Positions 9,232 through 18,086 of a stretch of 64,000 nucleotides of DNA are shown here, piece after piece. Every line of letters begins with the position of its first letter. Within the stretch, counting starts at the first letter, position 1. The stretch is from Nocardia huaxiensis (GTDB taxonomy: Bacteria; Actinomycetota; Actinomycetes; Mycobacteriales; Mycobacteriaceae). The notes beneath the pieces were generated by a model. That model was given only the letters and a program-made list of their open reading frames with translations. It did not search any database and was not told where the DNA came from. The stretch spans positions 2,666,001-2,730,000 of the forward strand of contig NZ_CP059399.1 of assembly GCF_013744875.1 (NCBI RefSeq). Direction: 5' to 3'. The position numbers and the translations under genes are program-made.

Positions 9232-12200
9232 CTACCACTGCGCGGGCACATCCACTCGTGACGACTCGTCCTCTCGCGAGAATATTCCTTCTTCGGCCAG
9301 TGCCGCAGCCCATAGTTCCGCGTACACCCCGCGTTTCGATAGCAATTCGGCATGGGTGCCGATTTCGGCTATGCGACCGTGCGCGACCACGGCGATTCGA
9401 TCGGCCTGCGCGGCCGTCGCCAAACGGTGCGCCACGATGACGGCGGTCCGGCCCTGCGTCACCGATTCGTTCGCCACCAGGACCGAGGCTTCGGCGGCCG
9501 GATCCAGCACGGCGGTGGCCTCATCCAGCAGCAACAGGTCGGGGTGCACGATTTCGGCGCGGGCCAGCGCGACCAGCTGCCGCTGCCCGGCGGACAGCCC
9601 GCGACCGCGTTCGCCGACGGGGTGCCGCAGGCCGCCGGGCAGGGTGTCGAGGGTGTCGAGAGCACCGACCGCATAGGCCGCGTCCGCGATTTGTGAGGTT
9701 GTGGCGAAAGGTTTGCCAAATGCAATGTTGCTCGCCACGTCCCCGGCGAAGAGGTGAGCTTCCTGCGGGACCACGCCGAGCCGGGCACGGTAGTCGGCGA
9801 GGCGGTAGTCGCGGATATCGACGCCGTCCACGCGGATCGCGCCGGTGGGGTGGGACGTGTTCTCGTCGCGGGGCATGTCGTAGAGGCGTGCCAGGAGTTT
9901 GACAATGGTCGATTTCCCCGCGCCGGTCGCGCCGACCAGAGCCAGCGATGTGCCCGCGGGGATGCGCAGGGTGACACCGTCCAGCGCGGGCGTGCGGGTA
10001 CCGGGGTAGTGGAAGCGCACATTGTCGAAGACGACCTCGCCGCGCAGTGCGCCGTCGATCGGCTTGGCGTCCACCGGGTCCGGGACGATCGACGACGGGG
10101 TGCGCAGCAGTTCCGCGATCCGGCGCAGGCCGACCGCCGCCTGCTGATATCCGTCGAACAGCTGCGACAGCTGGTAGATCGGGCCGAACAGCAATTCCAG
10201 ATACAACACGAAGGCGATGAGCGTGCCCGCCGTGGTGGTGCCGCCCGCGACCTCCTTCGCACCCCAGAACACCACGCCGGCCAGTGCGATATCCGCCCAC
10301 ATGCCCACGAAGGCGAAGAACACCGCGATGGCGCGCTGGGCCCGCATCCGGCTCACGCGGTAGCGGTCGGAGTATGCGGCGAACCGTTCCGCCGAGACCT
10401 GCTCGTGCCGATTGGCCTGCAGCGCACGCAGTCCCGCGACATTCTCGGCGAAATCGGCGTTGACCGTTCCCGAATGCTCGCGCGATTCGCTGTAGGCGGC
10501 ATTGGACACCTTGCGGAAGATCCAGATGGCGATGATCAGCAGCGGCAGCAGAAGCAGCACGACCATGGCCAGCCGCGCGTCGATCACGACCAGCGCCACC
10601 ATGATTCCGGCCACCATGAGCAGGCTGACCAGGGCTTCCGGCAGTCCGGTCTGCAAGAAGGTGGACAGGGCATCGATGTCGGTGGTCATCCGGGTCATGA
10701 TGCGGCCGGACAGTTCTCGCTCGTAGTAGTCGAGTCCCAGGCGTTGCAGGTGGGCGTAACTGCGTACCCGCAGCCCGTACAGGACACGTTCGCCGGCGCG
10801 GGCGCCCCACAGCAGGGCGGTCGACGCGACGATCCAGCCGAGCCCGGCCAGCAGTCCGCCGATGATCGCCGCCCGGGTCAGCGCGGCGCTGTCGGACCGG
10901 CTCACACCCGAGTCGATGGCATAGCGCACGATCGTCGGAAAACCCACTCCGACAAGGGCATCCACGGCCAGCAGGGCCACCGCCAGTACGACCAGCCAGC
11001 GCACGGTCCGCAGTAGTTTCGGCAGCCGGAAGCCCGGATCGGGGGCCCGCAGCGGTTCGTCGTCCACCTCGGGTTGTTCGGTGGCGGCGGGCAAGGTGGT
11101 CAGCGCCTTGCGCACTTCGGCGGGAGTGTCGCGATCCAGGAGTTCCGCGGCCCTCGGATCGGCTGCCGGGGTGTGTGCCTCGTTCGCCGAATGCGCGGAT
11201 CCGCCGCTGGCGGGGGCGTTCCGGCGCGGTTCACCCGGAGCGCGTACCAAGGAGGTATGGGCTTGGGTGACCATCCGCAGCGGACGCCGTTCTACGGCGT
11301 GCTCATGCTGCTGGCTGTCATGGGGCTCGGATTGCTGGTACGTGACGTGCCCATTGTGTGGCTGCGCCTGGTGCTGTTCGCCGGTCTGTTCGTGGTGGCC
11401 GCGGCCGGGTTCGTCATGACCTTCCGGGACTACTCCCGCTGATTCCGGGCCGGGCAGCCGGATGACCCGGTCCGCATGGGCCAGGGTCGATTCGCGGTGC
11501 GCGAGGATGAGGGTGGTGCGGCCGGCATCGGTGGGCAGCGCGTCGAAGATGGCGGCCTCGGTGAGCGCGTCCACCGCGGAGGTGGCGTCGTCCAGCACGA
11601 GGACGCGCGGATCGGCGAGCAGGGCGCGGGCCAGGGCGATGCGCTGACGCTGACCGCCGGAGAGGGTGAGACCGCGTTCGCCGACCACCGTGTCGTAGCC
11701 GTCGGGCAGGGCCTCGATGAACTCGTCGGCGGCGGCCTGCCGTGCGGCGGTGCGGATTTCGAGCTCGGTGGCGTTTCGGCGGCCGAGCGCGATATTGGCG
11801 GTGATGGTGTCGGACAGCAGGAAGGCGTCATCGAACACCACGCCCACGGCGGCGCGCAGATCAGCGGCCCGCAGGTCGGCGATGTCGGCTCGGGAATCGT
11901 TGTTGTACAGGGTGATTCGGCCCGCGTCCGGGCTGAAGAAGCGGGGGAGCAGCAGCGAGAGCGTGGACTTCCCGGAACCGGCGGGGCCGATGACGGCGAC
12001 CGTCTCGCCGGGAACGACCTTCAGGTCGAAGTCGCGCAGAACGGGGCGATCGTCGTCGAATCCGAAAGTGAGCGAGCTGATTTCGATGCCGAGCGGGCCC
12101 GCGGGCAGATCCACCGGGTGTTCCGGATCGATGCGCTCGGGCGCACTGTCGATGACCTGGTGCACGCGTTCGGCGGCAGCGCGAGTCAGCTGCGCCATCA

Positions 12201-13140
12201 CCACCACCATGGAGACGGTGCGGGTGGCATTGGACATGGTCGACACGTAGGCGGCGAATGCCAGGAACGTGCCCACCCCGATGGACCCGTGCAGCGCCAG
12301 CACGCCGCCCATGGTGATGACGGCGATCAGCGCCGCCTGCGGGATCGTGGACAGCGTCGGCCCGAACCGCGCGTCGATGCGGGCGGCCCGCATGCGCTCG
12401 GAGAACAGCCGTCGCGCATGCCCTTCCAGCACATCCACCATGCGGGCTTCCTGCCCGAAGCCCTTCACCACGCGCACGCCGGTGACGGTCTCCTCGACAT
12501 GCTGGGCCAGATCCGCGCCGCGCTGCTGCGCCGACCAGGTGGCCGCGTACAGCCGGGGGCGCACCCGGTACACGACCAGCGCCATCACCGGAACCATGAG
12601 CAAGGCGGTGAGAGCCAGCGGCGGAGACAGCCACACCATGACGACCGCCGACAACACGAACTGCAAGGCCGCCAGCAGCGACCACGGCCCCATGGCCAGC
12701 AGCCCCTGCACCAGATTCAGATCCGAGATGGACCGCGACACCACCTGTCCGGTCCGCAGTTCGTCCTGCCCCGGCCCGTCCATGCGATGCAGTGCCCGCA
12801 GCAGATCCACCCGCAGTTCGTGCTGCACATCCAGCGCCAGCCGCCCGGCCAGCATGCGCCGCCCGAAACTGGAGATCGCCCGGCCGACGGCGACCGCCAC
12901 CAGCAACCACGCCATGGTCGTGATGATCGCCGTATCCCCCGCGACGGCCCCGTCCAGCGCCCGTTTGGCCAGCAGTGGTGAAACCACCGTGACCACCGCG
13001 CCCAGCATCACCACCAGCGCCAGCCCCGCCAGCAATCCGGGATGTTCCCGGCACCGCTCCCACAATCGCCGCAGCCAGCCCCGCGTGGTCACATCCGCCG
13101 CCGGGCCGCTCATCCTCTGCACAGTCTCGATCACAGTCAT
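9232..13140 (-). CDS. Fused heterodimeric-type ABC exporter (TMD-NBD-TMD-NBD)
   Basis: About 1302 residues holding two complete ABC-exporter halves, equivalent to the separate Rv1273c/Rv1272c-like subunits. First half: six-helix TMD, Walker [10 protein letters not shown] (about 381-389), signature LSGGQRQR (about 492), Walker [12 protein letters not shown] with Asp replacing the catalytic Glu. Second half: Walker [10 protein letters not shown] (about 1067), signature LSAGQRQL, canonical [12 protein letters not shown]. This is the asymmetric pattern of heterodimeric exporters with one degenerate ATP site. The substrate is unknown (drug or lipid). The linker at about residues 566-626 is His/Gln/Glu-rich and lies antisense to a small membrane-protein gene (11263-11442). 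ATG 13140 (MTVIETVQ) is chosen as start, but the RBS is poor and ATG 13107 (MSGPAADV) is possible. Confidence 0.92.
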   Translation of the reverse strand: MTVIETVQRMSGPAADVTTRGWLRRLWERCREHPGLLAGLALVVMLGAVVTVVSPLLAKRALDGAVAGDTAIITTMAWLLVAVAVGRAISSFGRRMLAGRLALDVQHELRVDLLRALHRMDGPGQDELRTGQVVSRSISDLNLVQGLLAMGPWSLLAALQFVLSAVVMVWLSPPLALTALLMVPVMALVVYRVRPRLYAATWSAQQRGADLAQHVEETVTGVRVVKGFGQEARMVDVLEGHARRLFSERMRAARIDARFGPTLSTIPQAALIAVITMGGVLALHGSIGVGTFLAFAAYVSTMSNATRTVSMVVVMAQLTRAAAERVHQVIDSAPERIDPEHPVDLPAGPLGIEISSLTFGFDDDRPVLRDFDLKVVPGETVAVIGPAGSGKSTLSLLLPRFFSPDAGRITLYNNDSRADIADLRAADLRAAVGVVFDDAFLLSDTITANIALGRRNATELEIRTAARQAAADEFIEALPDGYDTVVGERGLTLSGGQRQRIALARALLADPRVLVLDDATSAVDALTEAAIFDALPTDAGRTTLILAHRESTLAHADRVIRLPGPESAGVVPEGHDEPGRGHHEQTGEQHQAQPHNGHVTYQQSEPHDSQQHEHAVERRPLRMVTQAHTSLVRAPGEPRRNAPASGGSAHSANEAHTPAADPRAAELLDRDTPAEVRKALTTLPAATEQPEVDDEPLRAPDPGFRLPKLLRTVRWLVVLAVALLAVDALVGVGFPTIVRYAIDSGVSRSDSAALTRAAIIGGLLAGLGWIVASTALLWGARAGERVLYGLRVRSYAHLQRLGLDYYERELSGRIMTRMTTDIDALSTFLQTGLPEALVSLLMVAGIMVALVVIDARLAMVVLLLLPLLIIAIWIFRKVSNAAYSESREHSGTVNADFAENVAGLRALQANRHEQVSAERFAAYSDRYRVSRMRAQRAIAVFFAFVGMWADIALAGVVFWGAKEVAGGTTTAGTLIAFVLYLELLFGPIYQLSQLFDGYQQAAVGLRRIAELLRTPSSIVPDPVDAKPIDGALRGEVVFDNVRFHYPGTRTPALDGVTLRIPAGTSLALVGATGAGKSTIVKLLARLYDMPRDENTSHPTGAIRVDGVDIRDYRLADYRARLGVVPQEAHLFAGDVASNIAFGKPFATTSQIADAAYAVGALDTLDTLPGGLRHPVGERGRGLSAGQRQLVALARAEIVHPDLLLLDEATAVLDPAAEASVLVANESVTQGRTAVIVAHRLATAAQADRIAVVAHGRIAEIGTHAELLSKRGVYAELWAAALAEEGIFSREDESSRVDVPAQW
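11263..11442 (+). CDS. Small two-helix membrane protein encoded antisense within the ABC exporter linker
   Basis: A 59-residue protein starting at TTG 11263, 7 bases after an excellent Shine-Dalgarno (AAGGAGG, 11249-11255). An ATG at 11257 is in frame but sits too close to the RBS. It has two hydrophobic helices ([17 protein letters not shown] and [19 protein letters not shown]) joined by a short RDVPIVWLR loop and ends FRDYSR, a composition typical of small actinobacterial membrane proteins. It lies wholly inside the ABC exporter gene on the opposite strand, exactly where that protein loses resemblance to its family and becomes low complexity. I infer a genuine gene overlapping the exporter linker. 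Function unknown. Confidence 0.6.
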   Translation: MGDHPQRTPFYGVLMLLAVMGLGLLVRDVPIVWLRLVLFAGLFVVAAAGFVMTFRDYSR

Positions 13141-13205
13141 CCCCAATCGAAGGTAACTACCGCCACCGACAGTGATTTGTTCCCGCAGGTCAGTTGCGAT
13201 GGGTG

Positions 13206-13275
13206 ACCCCACACCCCAACTCGCCGCCGCACAGCCCTGATCCAGGTTGCGGGGCGGCGAGCCGGGGTGTGGGGT
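13206..13275. repeat. Long imperfect inverted repeat between divergent genes
   Basis: Arms 13206-13230 and 13249-13275 pair almost fully: ACCCCACACCCC with GGGGTGTGGGGT, and CTCGCCGCC with GGCGGCGAG, with a loop of about 18 bases. It lies between the divergent starts at 13140 and 13310, so it is not at the end of any gene. It may be a regulatory cruciform, an early-termination structure or a degenerate repetitive palindrome. Confidence 0.6.
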
Positions 13276-13309
13276 TGTGTTGGGCGGGGTGGCGTGATCG
13301 GCTGGGGGG

Positions 13310-13843
13310 ATGCCGATTCAGCGTTTGAACCATGCCGTTCTGTTCGTCTCCGATGTGGAGCGATCGGCGGCCTTCTATGGTGAGGTGCTCGGGTTCCGGC
13401 GGTTGCCGGGTGGGTTTCCGGGGGCGGTGTTCCTGCAGGCGGAGGGGTCGGCCAATGATCACGATCTAGGGCTGTTCCAATCGCCGGATCCCGCGACGCC
13501 GGCGCGGACGGGGCGGGTGGGGTTGTATCACCTGGCCTGGGAGGTGGATACCCTCGCCGAGTTGCAGCGGATCAGTGAAACCCTGCGTGCGGCAGGGGCT
13601 CTCACCGGAGCCTCGGATCACGGGTCGACGAAGGCGCTGTACGCGGCGGATCCGGATGGGATCGAATTCGAGGTGTGCTGGCTGGTGCCGGATGCTGCCG
13701 TGGAGGCGGAGCTGGCGGGTATGGCGTCACCGAGCAGTCCGCTCGATCTGCCCGGTTTGATCGCGAAATACGGTGCGGAGACGCCGGGTGGGCCGCGCAC
13801 CGATCATGAGGTGTGGCGGCGGCTGTTCGCCGATCGCGGCTGA
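13310..13843 (+). CDS. VOC family protein (glyoxalase/extradiol dioxygenase fold)
   Basis: A 177-residue two-module VOC protein. The N-terminal betaalphabeta module begins with LNHAVLFVSDVERSAAFYG (His8), the second has GLYHLAWEVD (His74), and the third ligand region is DPDGIEFEVCW (Glu119/Glu121), giving the H-H-E metal triad of catechol-2,3-dioxygenase-like proteins. The C-terminal extension (FEVCWLVPD onward) resembles ring-cleavage dioxygenase relatives. Substrate unknown. A G-rich stretch abuts the ATG. The stop is 3 bases from the convergent ABC-2 permease gene. Confidence 0.85.
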   Translation: MPIQRLNHAVLFVSDVERSAAFYGEVLGFRRLPGGFPGAVFLQAEGSANDHDLGLFQSPDPATPARTGRVGLYHLAWEVDTLAELQRISETLRAAGALTGASDHGSTKALYAADPDGIEFEVCWLVPDAAVEAELAGMASPSSPLDLPGLIAKYGAETPGGPRTDHEVWRRLFADRG

Positions 13844-13846
13844 GAG

Positions 13847-14674
13847 CTACCTGGTCGGCAGTTTCGGGGCGGAGGTGTCGGCCAGGTCGCGGCGGGTGAA
13901 GTCCCACCACGCTGCGGTGACCGCGCCCGCCGTCCACAGCAGCAGCAGGACCATGGCGGCCGGGGTGGGTGCGATGAAGGCGACGGATTCCGGAATGGTG
14001 TCGCCGGTCATCGTGCCCACCGTGGTCGATACCGGCAGCACCGTACAGAGGGCGGGCAGGCCGATCGCGTTGGCGATCAACCAGATCAGCGGTTCGAGCA
14101 CCATGAGGCCCACCACCGCGACGACGGCCCGCGTCGGTGTGCGCAGCAGGAATCCCAGCGCCGCCCCGATGACCGACCAGCACACGGCGGCCAGCGCCAC
14201 CCCGCCCAGAATCGCGACGTGCGTCCAGCCGAGGCTCACCTCGCCGCGTGCGAACAGCAGGAACGCCCCGCCGCCCAGCAGCTCCATTCCGACCACGGTC
14301 GCCAGCGAAAACAGCGCTGTGACACCGAGTTTCGACCCGAGCAGCACATTCCGGTCCGGTGTGAACAGCGCACTGATGCCCAGCGTCCCGTAGCGGTACT
14401 CGGCCCCCGCCGACTCCGCCCCGAACACGCCGGCCAGCACCACCGCGAGCGCCAGCACCGCCGCTACGAGGATCGCCCCGAACCCGAACGGCTCGGGCAG
14501 CGGCTGGTTCTTCCAGTCCTCGGGCCGCAGCGTCAACCCCAGCGCGGCGAACGCGACCACGCTCGCCGCCACCAGCACGGCCGCCAGCTGCGCATAGGCC
14601 CGCACCGAAACCACTTTGCGCGCTTCGGAGTTCGCGGCCCGCTTCACCGATTCCGGCACCGCTGTGAGGATCAT
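13847..14674 (-). CDS. ABC-2 type transporter permease
   Basis: A 275-residue membrane protein with six hydrophobic stretches (for example LAAVLVAASVVAFAALGL and AILVAAVLALAVVLAGVFG). The motif GVFGAESAGAEYRYGTL is the hallmark of ABC-2 membrane subunits: the coupling helix region with E-Y-R-x-G-T. It probably partners with the ATPase encoded at 15018-15953, although an unusual 343-bp gap separates them. AAGG lies 8 bases upstream of ATG 14674. Substrate unknown; related systems export drugs or lantibiotics. Confidence 0.85.
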   Translation of the reverse strand: MILTAVPESVKRAANSEARKVVSVRAYAQLAAVLVAASVVAFAALGLTLRPEDWKNQPLPEPFGFGAILVAAVLALAVVLAGVFGAESAGAEYRYGTLGISALFTPDRNVLLGSKLGVTALFSLATVVGMELLGGGAFLLFARGEVSLGWTHVAILGGVALAAVCWSVIGAALGFLLRTPTRAVVAVVGLMVLEPLIWLIANAIGLPALCTVLPVSTTVGTMTGDTIPESVAFIAPTPAAMVLLLLWTAGAVTAAWWDFTRRDLADTSAPKLPTR

Positions 14675-15017
14675 CGGGCAACCTTTCGTGGAAGATCACG
14701 GGCATCGCCCGCCGCGCAGCGCCGATTCTCTGACACCGGCACCCCTGCACGCGACGATGTGCGCGCGTGGCCGCGCAGCGCAGTCGTGCCGTGGAGGAGA
14801 GCGGTGCCGCGCCGTCGAGCCGTGCCATGGAGCGGTGCTGTGCCGTGGAGTGTCGCCGCGTCGCGAAGCGCAGCCCGACCGCATTGCCGCGTCGCATTGC
14901 CTTGTGCGGCGTCGCATTGCATTACAGCGCCGCGGTGGAGCGTGTCGCCGGCCCGCAGGGTGTCGTCGTGTCCCAGCGGGCCGCTGCCGCACCTCGGACC
15001 GGGCGAGGGGCGTCGGT
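14675..15017. repeat. 343-bp gene-free gap with short degenerate direct repeats
   Basis: No convincing gene. It holds an 11-bp word GTGCCGTGGAG at 14786 and 14840 with a one-base variant at 14822, and a 12-bp word GCGTCGCATTGC at 14889 and 14909. Surrounding sequence is made of similar GC-rich words. A minus-strand open frame here translates as repeats of LHGTA/RGTA, typical of repetitive non-coding DNA. The gap separates an ABC-2 permease gene from its presumed ATPase gene. Confidence 0.6.
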
Positions 15018-15953
15018 TCACCGCGGCATCCCGAAGGGGGCCGGGAAGGTGGCGGGGCGGTGGGTGAGGGTGGCGAGCACCTGGTCGGGGTGGACGTGTT
15101 CGGGGGTGATCTCGGTGAGCTGGACGCGGGCGGTCTGGGCGGCCGATTCCAGTTGGGCCAGGGTGGCTTCGGCGACGGCGAGGCGGCCGTCCGGGCGCAT
15201 GACGGCGTCGGTGTAGCCCTGGGCTGCCAGGGTGGTGGCGAGGGCGATCGGGCTGGAGGCGCGGACCAGGAGGCGGTCGGGGTGGCTGCGGCGCAGGCGG
15301 GCGGGGCTGCCCTGGTAGACGATGGCGCCGTGGTCGAGCACGATCAGTTCGTCGGCGAGGGAGATGGCCGCGCTCAGCGTGCGGGAGGTGAGCAGGACCG
15401 TGCCGCCGCGGCGGGCGTGGGCGCGCAGATATTCGGCGAGCCAGGCGATTTCGGGTTGCTCGAGACCGGCCATCGGGTCGTCCAGCACCAGCAGCGGCGG
15501 GTCGCCGAGCAGGGCGATGGCCAAGGCCAGGCGGGTCTGCTGTCCGGGGGAGTAGGTGCTGATTCGGTGGTCCGCCACGTCGGTGAGCTGGAGCAGGGCC
15601 AGCAGTTCGTCCACCCGGGCATCGGAAACTCCTGCGGCGGCGGCGAATACGCGTGCCTGACCGCGCCCGGTGCGCGCCGGGTGCAGGCCGCGCGGGGCGA
15701 GCATGGCCCCGATGGGCTGGCGGCCGCGCCGGATACCGGAGCCGGGTCCGCCCACGCTCGCGGTGCCCGACGTCGGTTTCAGCTGGCCGAGCAGCAGTCG
15801 CAGCAGCGTCGTCTTGCCCGCGCCGATCGGCCCGACCAGAACCGCGATGCTGCCCGCGGGGACGACGAAACTCGCGTCGCGGACGGCGGCGACCTCGCCG
15901 AAGTTCTTGCTCAGCCCGGCGGCGGCGAAGGCGAGGGGACGCGGCCGGCTCAC
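15018..15953 (-). CDS. ABC transporter ATP-binding protein (ABC-2 type partner)
   Basis: A 311-residue ATPase: Walker A GPIGAGKTT near residue 38, signature YSPGQQTRLALA, then LLVLDDPMAGLE, where Asp stands in place of the usual Walker B Glu. The C-terminal 100 residues (SPIALATTLAAQGYTDAV and onward) match the accessory domain of ATPases that serve ABC-2 exporters. The GTG start at 15953 overlaps the stop of the EcsC-like gene (GTGA), showing translational coupling. The likely permease is at 13847-14674. Substrate not predictable. The D-for-E change may slow hydrolysis. Confidence 0.88.
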   Translation of the reverse strand: MSRPRPLAFAAAGLSKNFGEVAAVRDASFVVPAGSIAVLVGPIGAGKTTLLRLLLGQLKPTSGTASVGGPGSGIRRGRQPIGAMLAPRGLHPARTGRGQARVFAAAAGVSDARVDELLALLQLTDVADHRISTYSPGQQTRLALAIALLGDPPLLVLDDPMAGLEQPEIAWLAEYLRAHARRGGTVLLTSRTLSAAISLADELIVLDHGAIVYQGSPARLRRSHPDRLLVRASSPIALATTLAAQGYTDAVMRPDGRLAVAEATLAQLESAAQTARVQLTEITPEHVHPDQVLATLTHRPATFPAPFGMPR

Positions 15954-16666
15954 GGCTGCTTGGTCCGGGGTGCGGCTTCCACGGCGGGCAGCGGATCGGC
16001 GTCGATCACCATGGGTTGCGGCCAGGTGACCGGCGGTGCGCCGAAGGCCCTGCGGGAGTTGTCGATCAGCTTGTGGCCCAGGGCCCGGTTGCCGAATCCG
16101 CCGATGGCCGCGCCGATTCCGGCCGGGATCACCTTGCCGACCATGAGCGCCGCACGCTTGGTGACGAACTGCACCAGGAAACGCTTGAGCAGCGAATCGT
16201 TCATGGAGCTGATGCCGGGGATCTTGTTGGCCATCAGATTGCCCCAGTTCTTGGCGGAGGAGCCGACGCTCTTCTGCACGATCTCCATGCCGCTCTCGCC
16301 GAGCACCACCGCCAGCACCAGGGCGCGGCGGCGTTCCTTGTCCTCGGGGGCGACGCCGTGCACGGCGGCCACGGCCAGGGTGTAGAGCGCGGAGGCTTCC
16401 AGGAAGAACGCGGTCTCGGCGCTCATGGCCGCGACGGAGGCGATGGTGCCGACTCCGGGGACCGCGGCGGCCGCGCCGACGGCGGTGCCGCTGCCGGTGA
16501 CGGTATTGAGGTACAGCTTCTCGATGCGCGTGATGATCTGCGCGGGCGACTCGCCGGGATGCGATTTCCGCATCTTCTCGACGTACTTGGCGACAGCGGG
16601 CGCCTGTAGTTGCGATCCGTTGTCGAGCAGCTGCACGACCGCCTTCTCGAGCCCGGTCTTGAACAT
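15950..16666 (-). CDS. EcsC family protein
   Basis: A 238-residue protein starting at ATG 16666 with AGGGG 8 bases upstream. The core VPGVGTIASVAAMSAETAFF followed by LEASALYTLAVAAVHG, then LGESGMEIVQKSVG and KVIPAGIGAAIGGFGN, is characteristic of the EcsC domain, named after the third gene of the Bacillus ecsABC transporter operon. The hydrophobic Gly/Ala segments suggest membrane association. Its 3' end overlaps the ABC ATPase start, mirroring the ecs arrangement of an EcsC protein next to an ABC system. Biochemical role unknown. Confidence 0.85.
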   Translation of the reverse strand: MFKTGLEKAVVQLLDNGSQLQAPAVAKYVEKMRKSHPGESPAQIITRIEKLYLNTVTGSGTAVGAAAAVPGVGTIASVAAMSAETAFFLEASALYTLAVAAVHGVAPEDKERRRALVLAVVLGESGMEIVQKSVGSSAKNWGNLMANKIPGISSMNDSLLKRFLVQFVTKRAALMVGKVIPAGIGAAIGGFGNRALGHKLIDNSRRAFGAPPVTWPQPMVIDADPLPAVEAAPRTKQP

Positions 16667-16831
16667 CGACAACACCCCTAACTTCGCGCGGTCCTCCGAC
16701 CGAAACTCTATGGCACCGGGACAACGATTCGCGCGGTACACCGGTTCCTGCACCCCCTGGATACCCGCCGCACCGGGGCTCTCACGTGTGGTCATGGCGA
16801 CACGCCGCGCGAGTCGGCCTACGGTGGGTAC

Positions 16832-17659
16832 GTGGCGGGTGTGTCCGAAGGCGCGACCGGGTTGCCCGATCGCCGGCTGCGCGAGTACGTCCTCGGGTAC
16901 GAGGGCTATCTGCTGCGCGGCTTCGACCCGGGTACGCACGTGGGGATGCCGAGTTCGGTGCTGACCATGATCGTCACCATCGACGAACCTGTCAGTCTGT
17001 CGGTATCCGCGCACCCGGATCAGCCGCCCGGCAGCTGGGACATGCTGGCCAGCGGACTCACCGTGCGCCCGGCCACCATCGCGCACAACGGTTTCCAGCA
17101 CGGCGTGCAGCTGGCATTGACAGCGCGCGGCTGCCGCGCCCTGTTCGGCATCCCGACCGCCGCCCTGGGCGCCTGGGTGGTGGATCTGCGCGAGCTGCTC
17201 GGCCCGAGCGCGGTCGAGCTGCGCGAGCGCCTGTCGGCCACGGCGAGCTGGCCGCGCCGCTTCGCCATCCTCGACGAGATTCTGCTGCGCCGCATCGAAC
17301 CGGTGCCGTGGAATCCGGAACTCGCGCACGCCTGGAAGCTGCTGTCCGGCCCGGACCCGGAGGTGCGGGTGGGTGCGGTCGCCGACGAGATCGGCTGGAG
17401 CCGAAGACATCTCGGCAATCGGTTCGCGGCCGAATTCGGGGTGACGCCCAAGGACGCCGTGCGCATCGCCCGCTTCGAACGCTCACATCAGCTGCTGCGG
17501 CAGCCGCAGGCGCCGCTGCTGTCGGAGGTGGCGGCGCTGTCCGGCTATTACGACCAGGCGCATATGGCCCGCGAGTGGCGTGAACTGGCTGGTATGCCGC
17601 CCTCGGTGTGGCGGGAACGCGAGGAGTTCCCATTCGTCCAAGACCAACAGCGGGGCTAG
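16832..17659 (+). CDS. AraC family transcriptional regulator
   Basis: A 275-residue regulator. The N-terminal half (LREYVLGYEGYLLRGFDPGTHVG) is a cupin-like sensory domain. The C-terminal double HTH includes VGAVADEIGWSRRHLGNRFA and the second helix region LSEVAALSGYYDQAHMAREW followed by LAGMPPSVWR, the classic AraC signature. The GTG at 16832 gives the family-typical start. The VOC gene 16 bases downstream is probably co-transcribed. Ligand unknown. Confidence 0.9.
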   Translation: MAGVSEGATGLPDRRLREYVLGYEGYLLRGFDPGTHVGMPSSVLTMIVTIDEPVSLSVSAHPDQPPGSWDMLASGLTVRPATIAHNGFQHGVQLALTARGCRALFGIPTAALGAWVVDLRELLGPSAVELRERLSATASWPRRFAILDEILLRRIEPVPWNPELAHAWKLLSGPDPEVRVGAVADEIGWSRRHLGNRFAAEFGVTPKDAVRIARFERSHQLLRQPQAPLLSEVAALSGYYDQAHMAREWRELAGMPPSVWREREEFPFVQDQQRG

Positions 17660-17675
17660 CGGCGAGGCTGGATTC

Positions 17676-18086
17676 ATGAGCGAATCGACAGTCAAGACAG
17701 CAACCCCCATCTGGCCGACCCTGTCCTATCGGGACGCCCGCGCGGCCATCGATTTCCTGGAGCGCGCCTTCGGTTTCGAAGCCGCGTTCGTGGCCGCCAG
17801 GGATGTGGTCGAGCATGCCGAGCTCACCTGGCCGGGCGGCGGCGGCATCATGCTCGGCCAGGTCCGCGAGGATATGGCCATCAAGGAACAGCCGCCCGGT
17901 GTCGGCTCGGTGTACATCGTCGTCGGCGATCCGGATGCGGTGTACGCCCGCGCCGAGGCGGCGGGCGCGACCATCATCCGTGCGCTGCGGGACGAAACCG
18001 AGTACGAGTCACGGGGTTTCGTCTGCCGTGACCCGGAGGGCGTGTACTGGAGTTTCGGCACCTACGCGGGCGCCGCGAAATCCTGA
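17676..18086 (+). CDS. VOC family protein (PhnB-like)
   Basis: A 136-residue protein of PhnB/bleomycin-resistance-like VOC type: TLSYRDARAAIDFLERAFGF opens the first module and CRDPEGVYWSFGTY closes the second. It is the usual partner of small AraC regulators, and lies directly behind the regulator at 16832-17659. It probably binds or modifies a small molecule. The stop abuts the convergent stop of the next gene with no spacer. Confidence 0.82.
   Translation: MSESTVKTATPIWPTLSYRDARAAIDFLERAFGFEAAFVAARDVVEHAELTWPGGGGIMLGQVREDMAIKEQPPGVGSVYIVVGDPDAVYARAEAAGATIIRALRDETEYESRGFVCRDPEGVYWSFGTYAGAAKS

Noticed and set aside
14671..15021. 116-codon minus-strand frame in the ABC-2 gap
   Set aside because: Translation is simple LHGTA/RGTA repeats without RBS; better explained as repetitive non-coding DNA.
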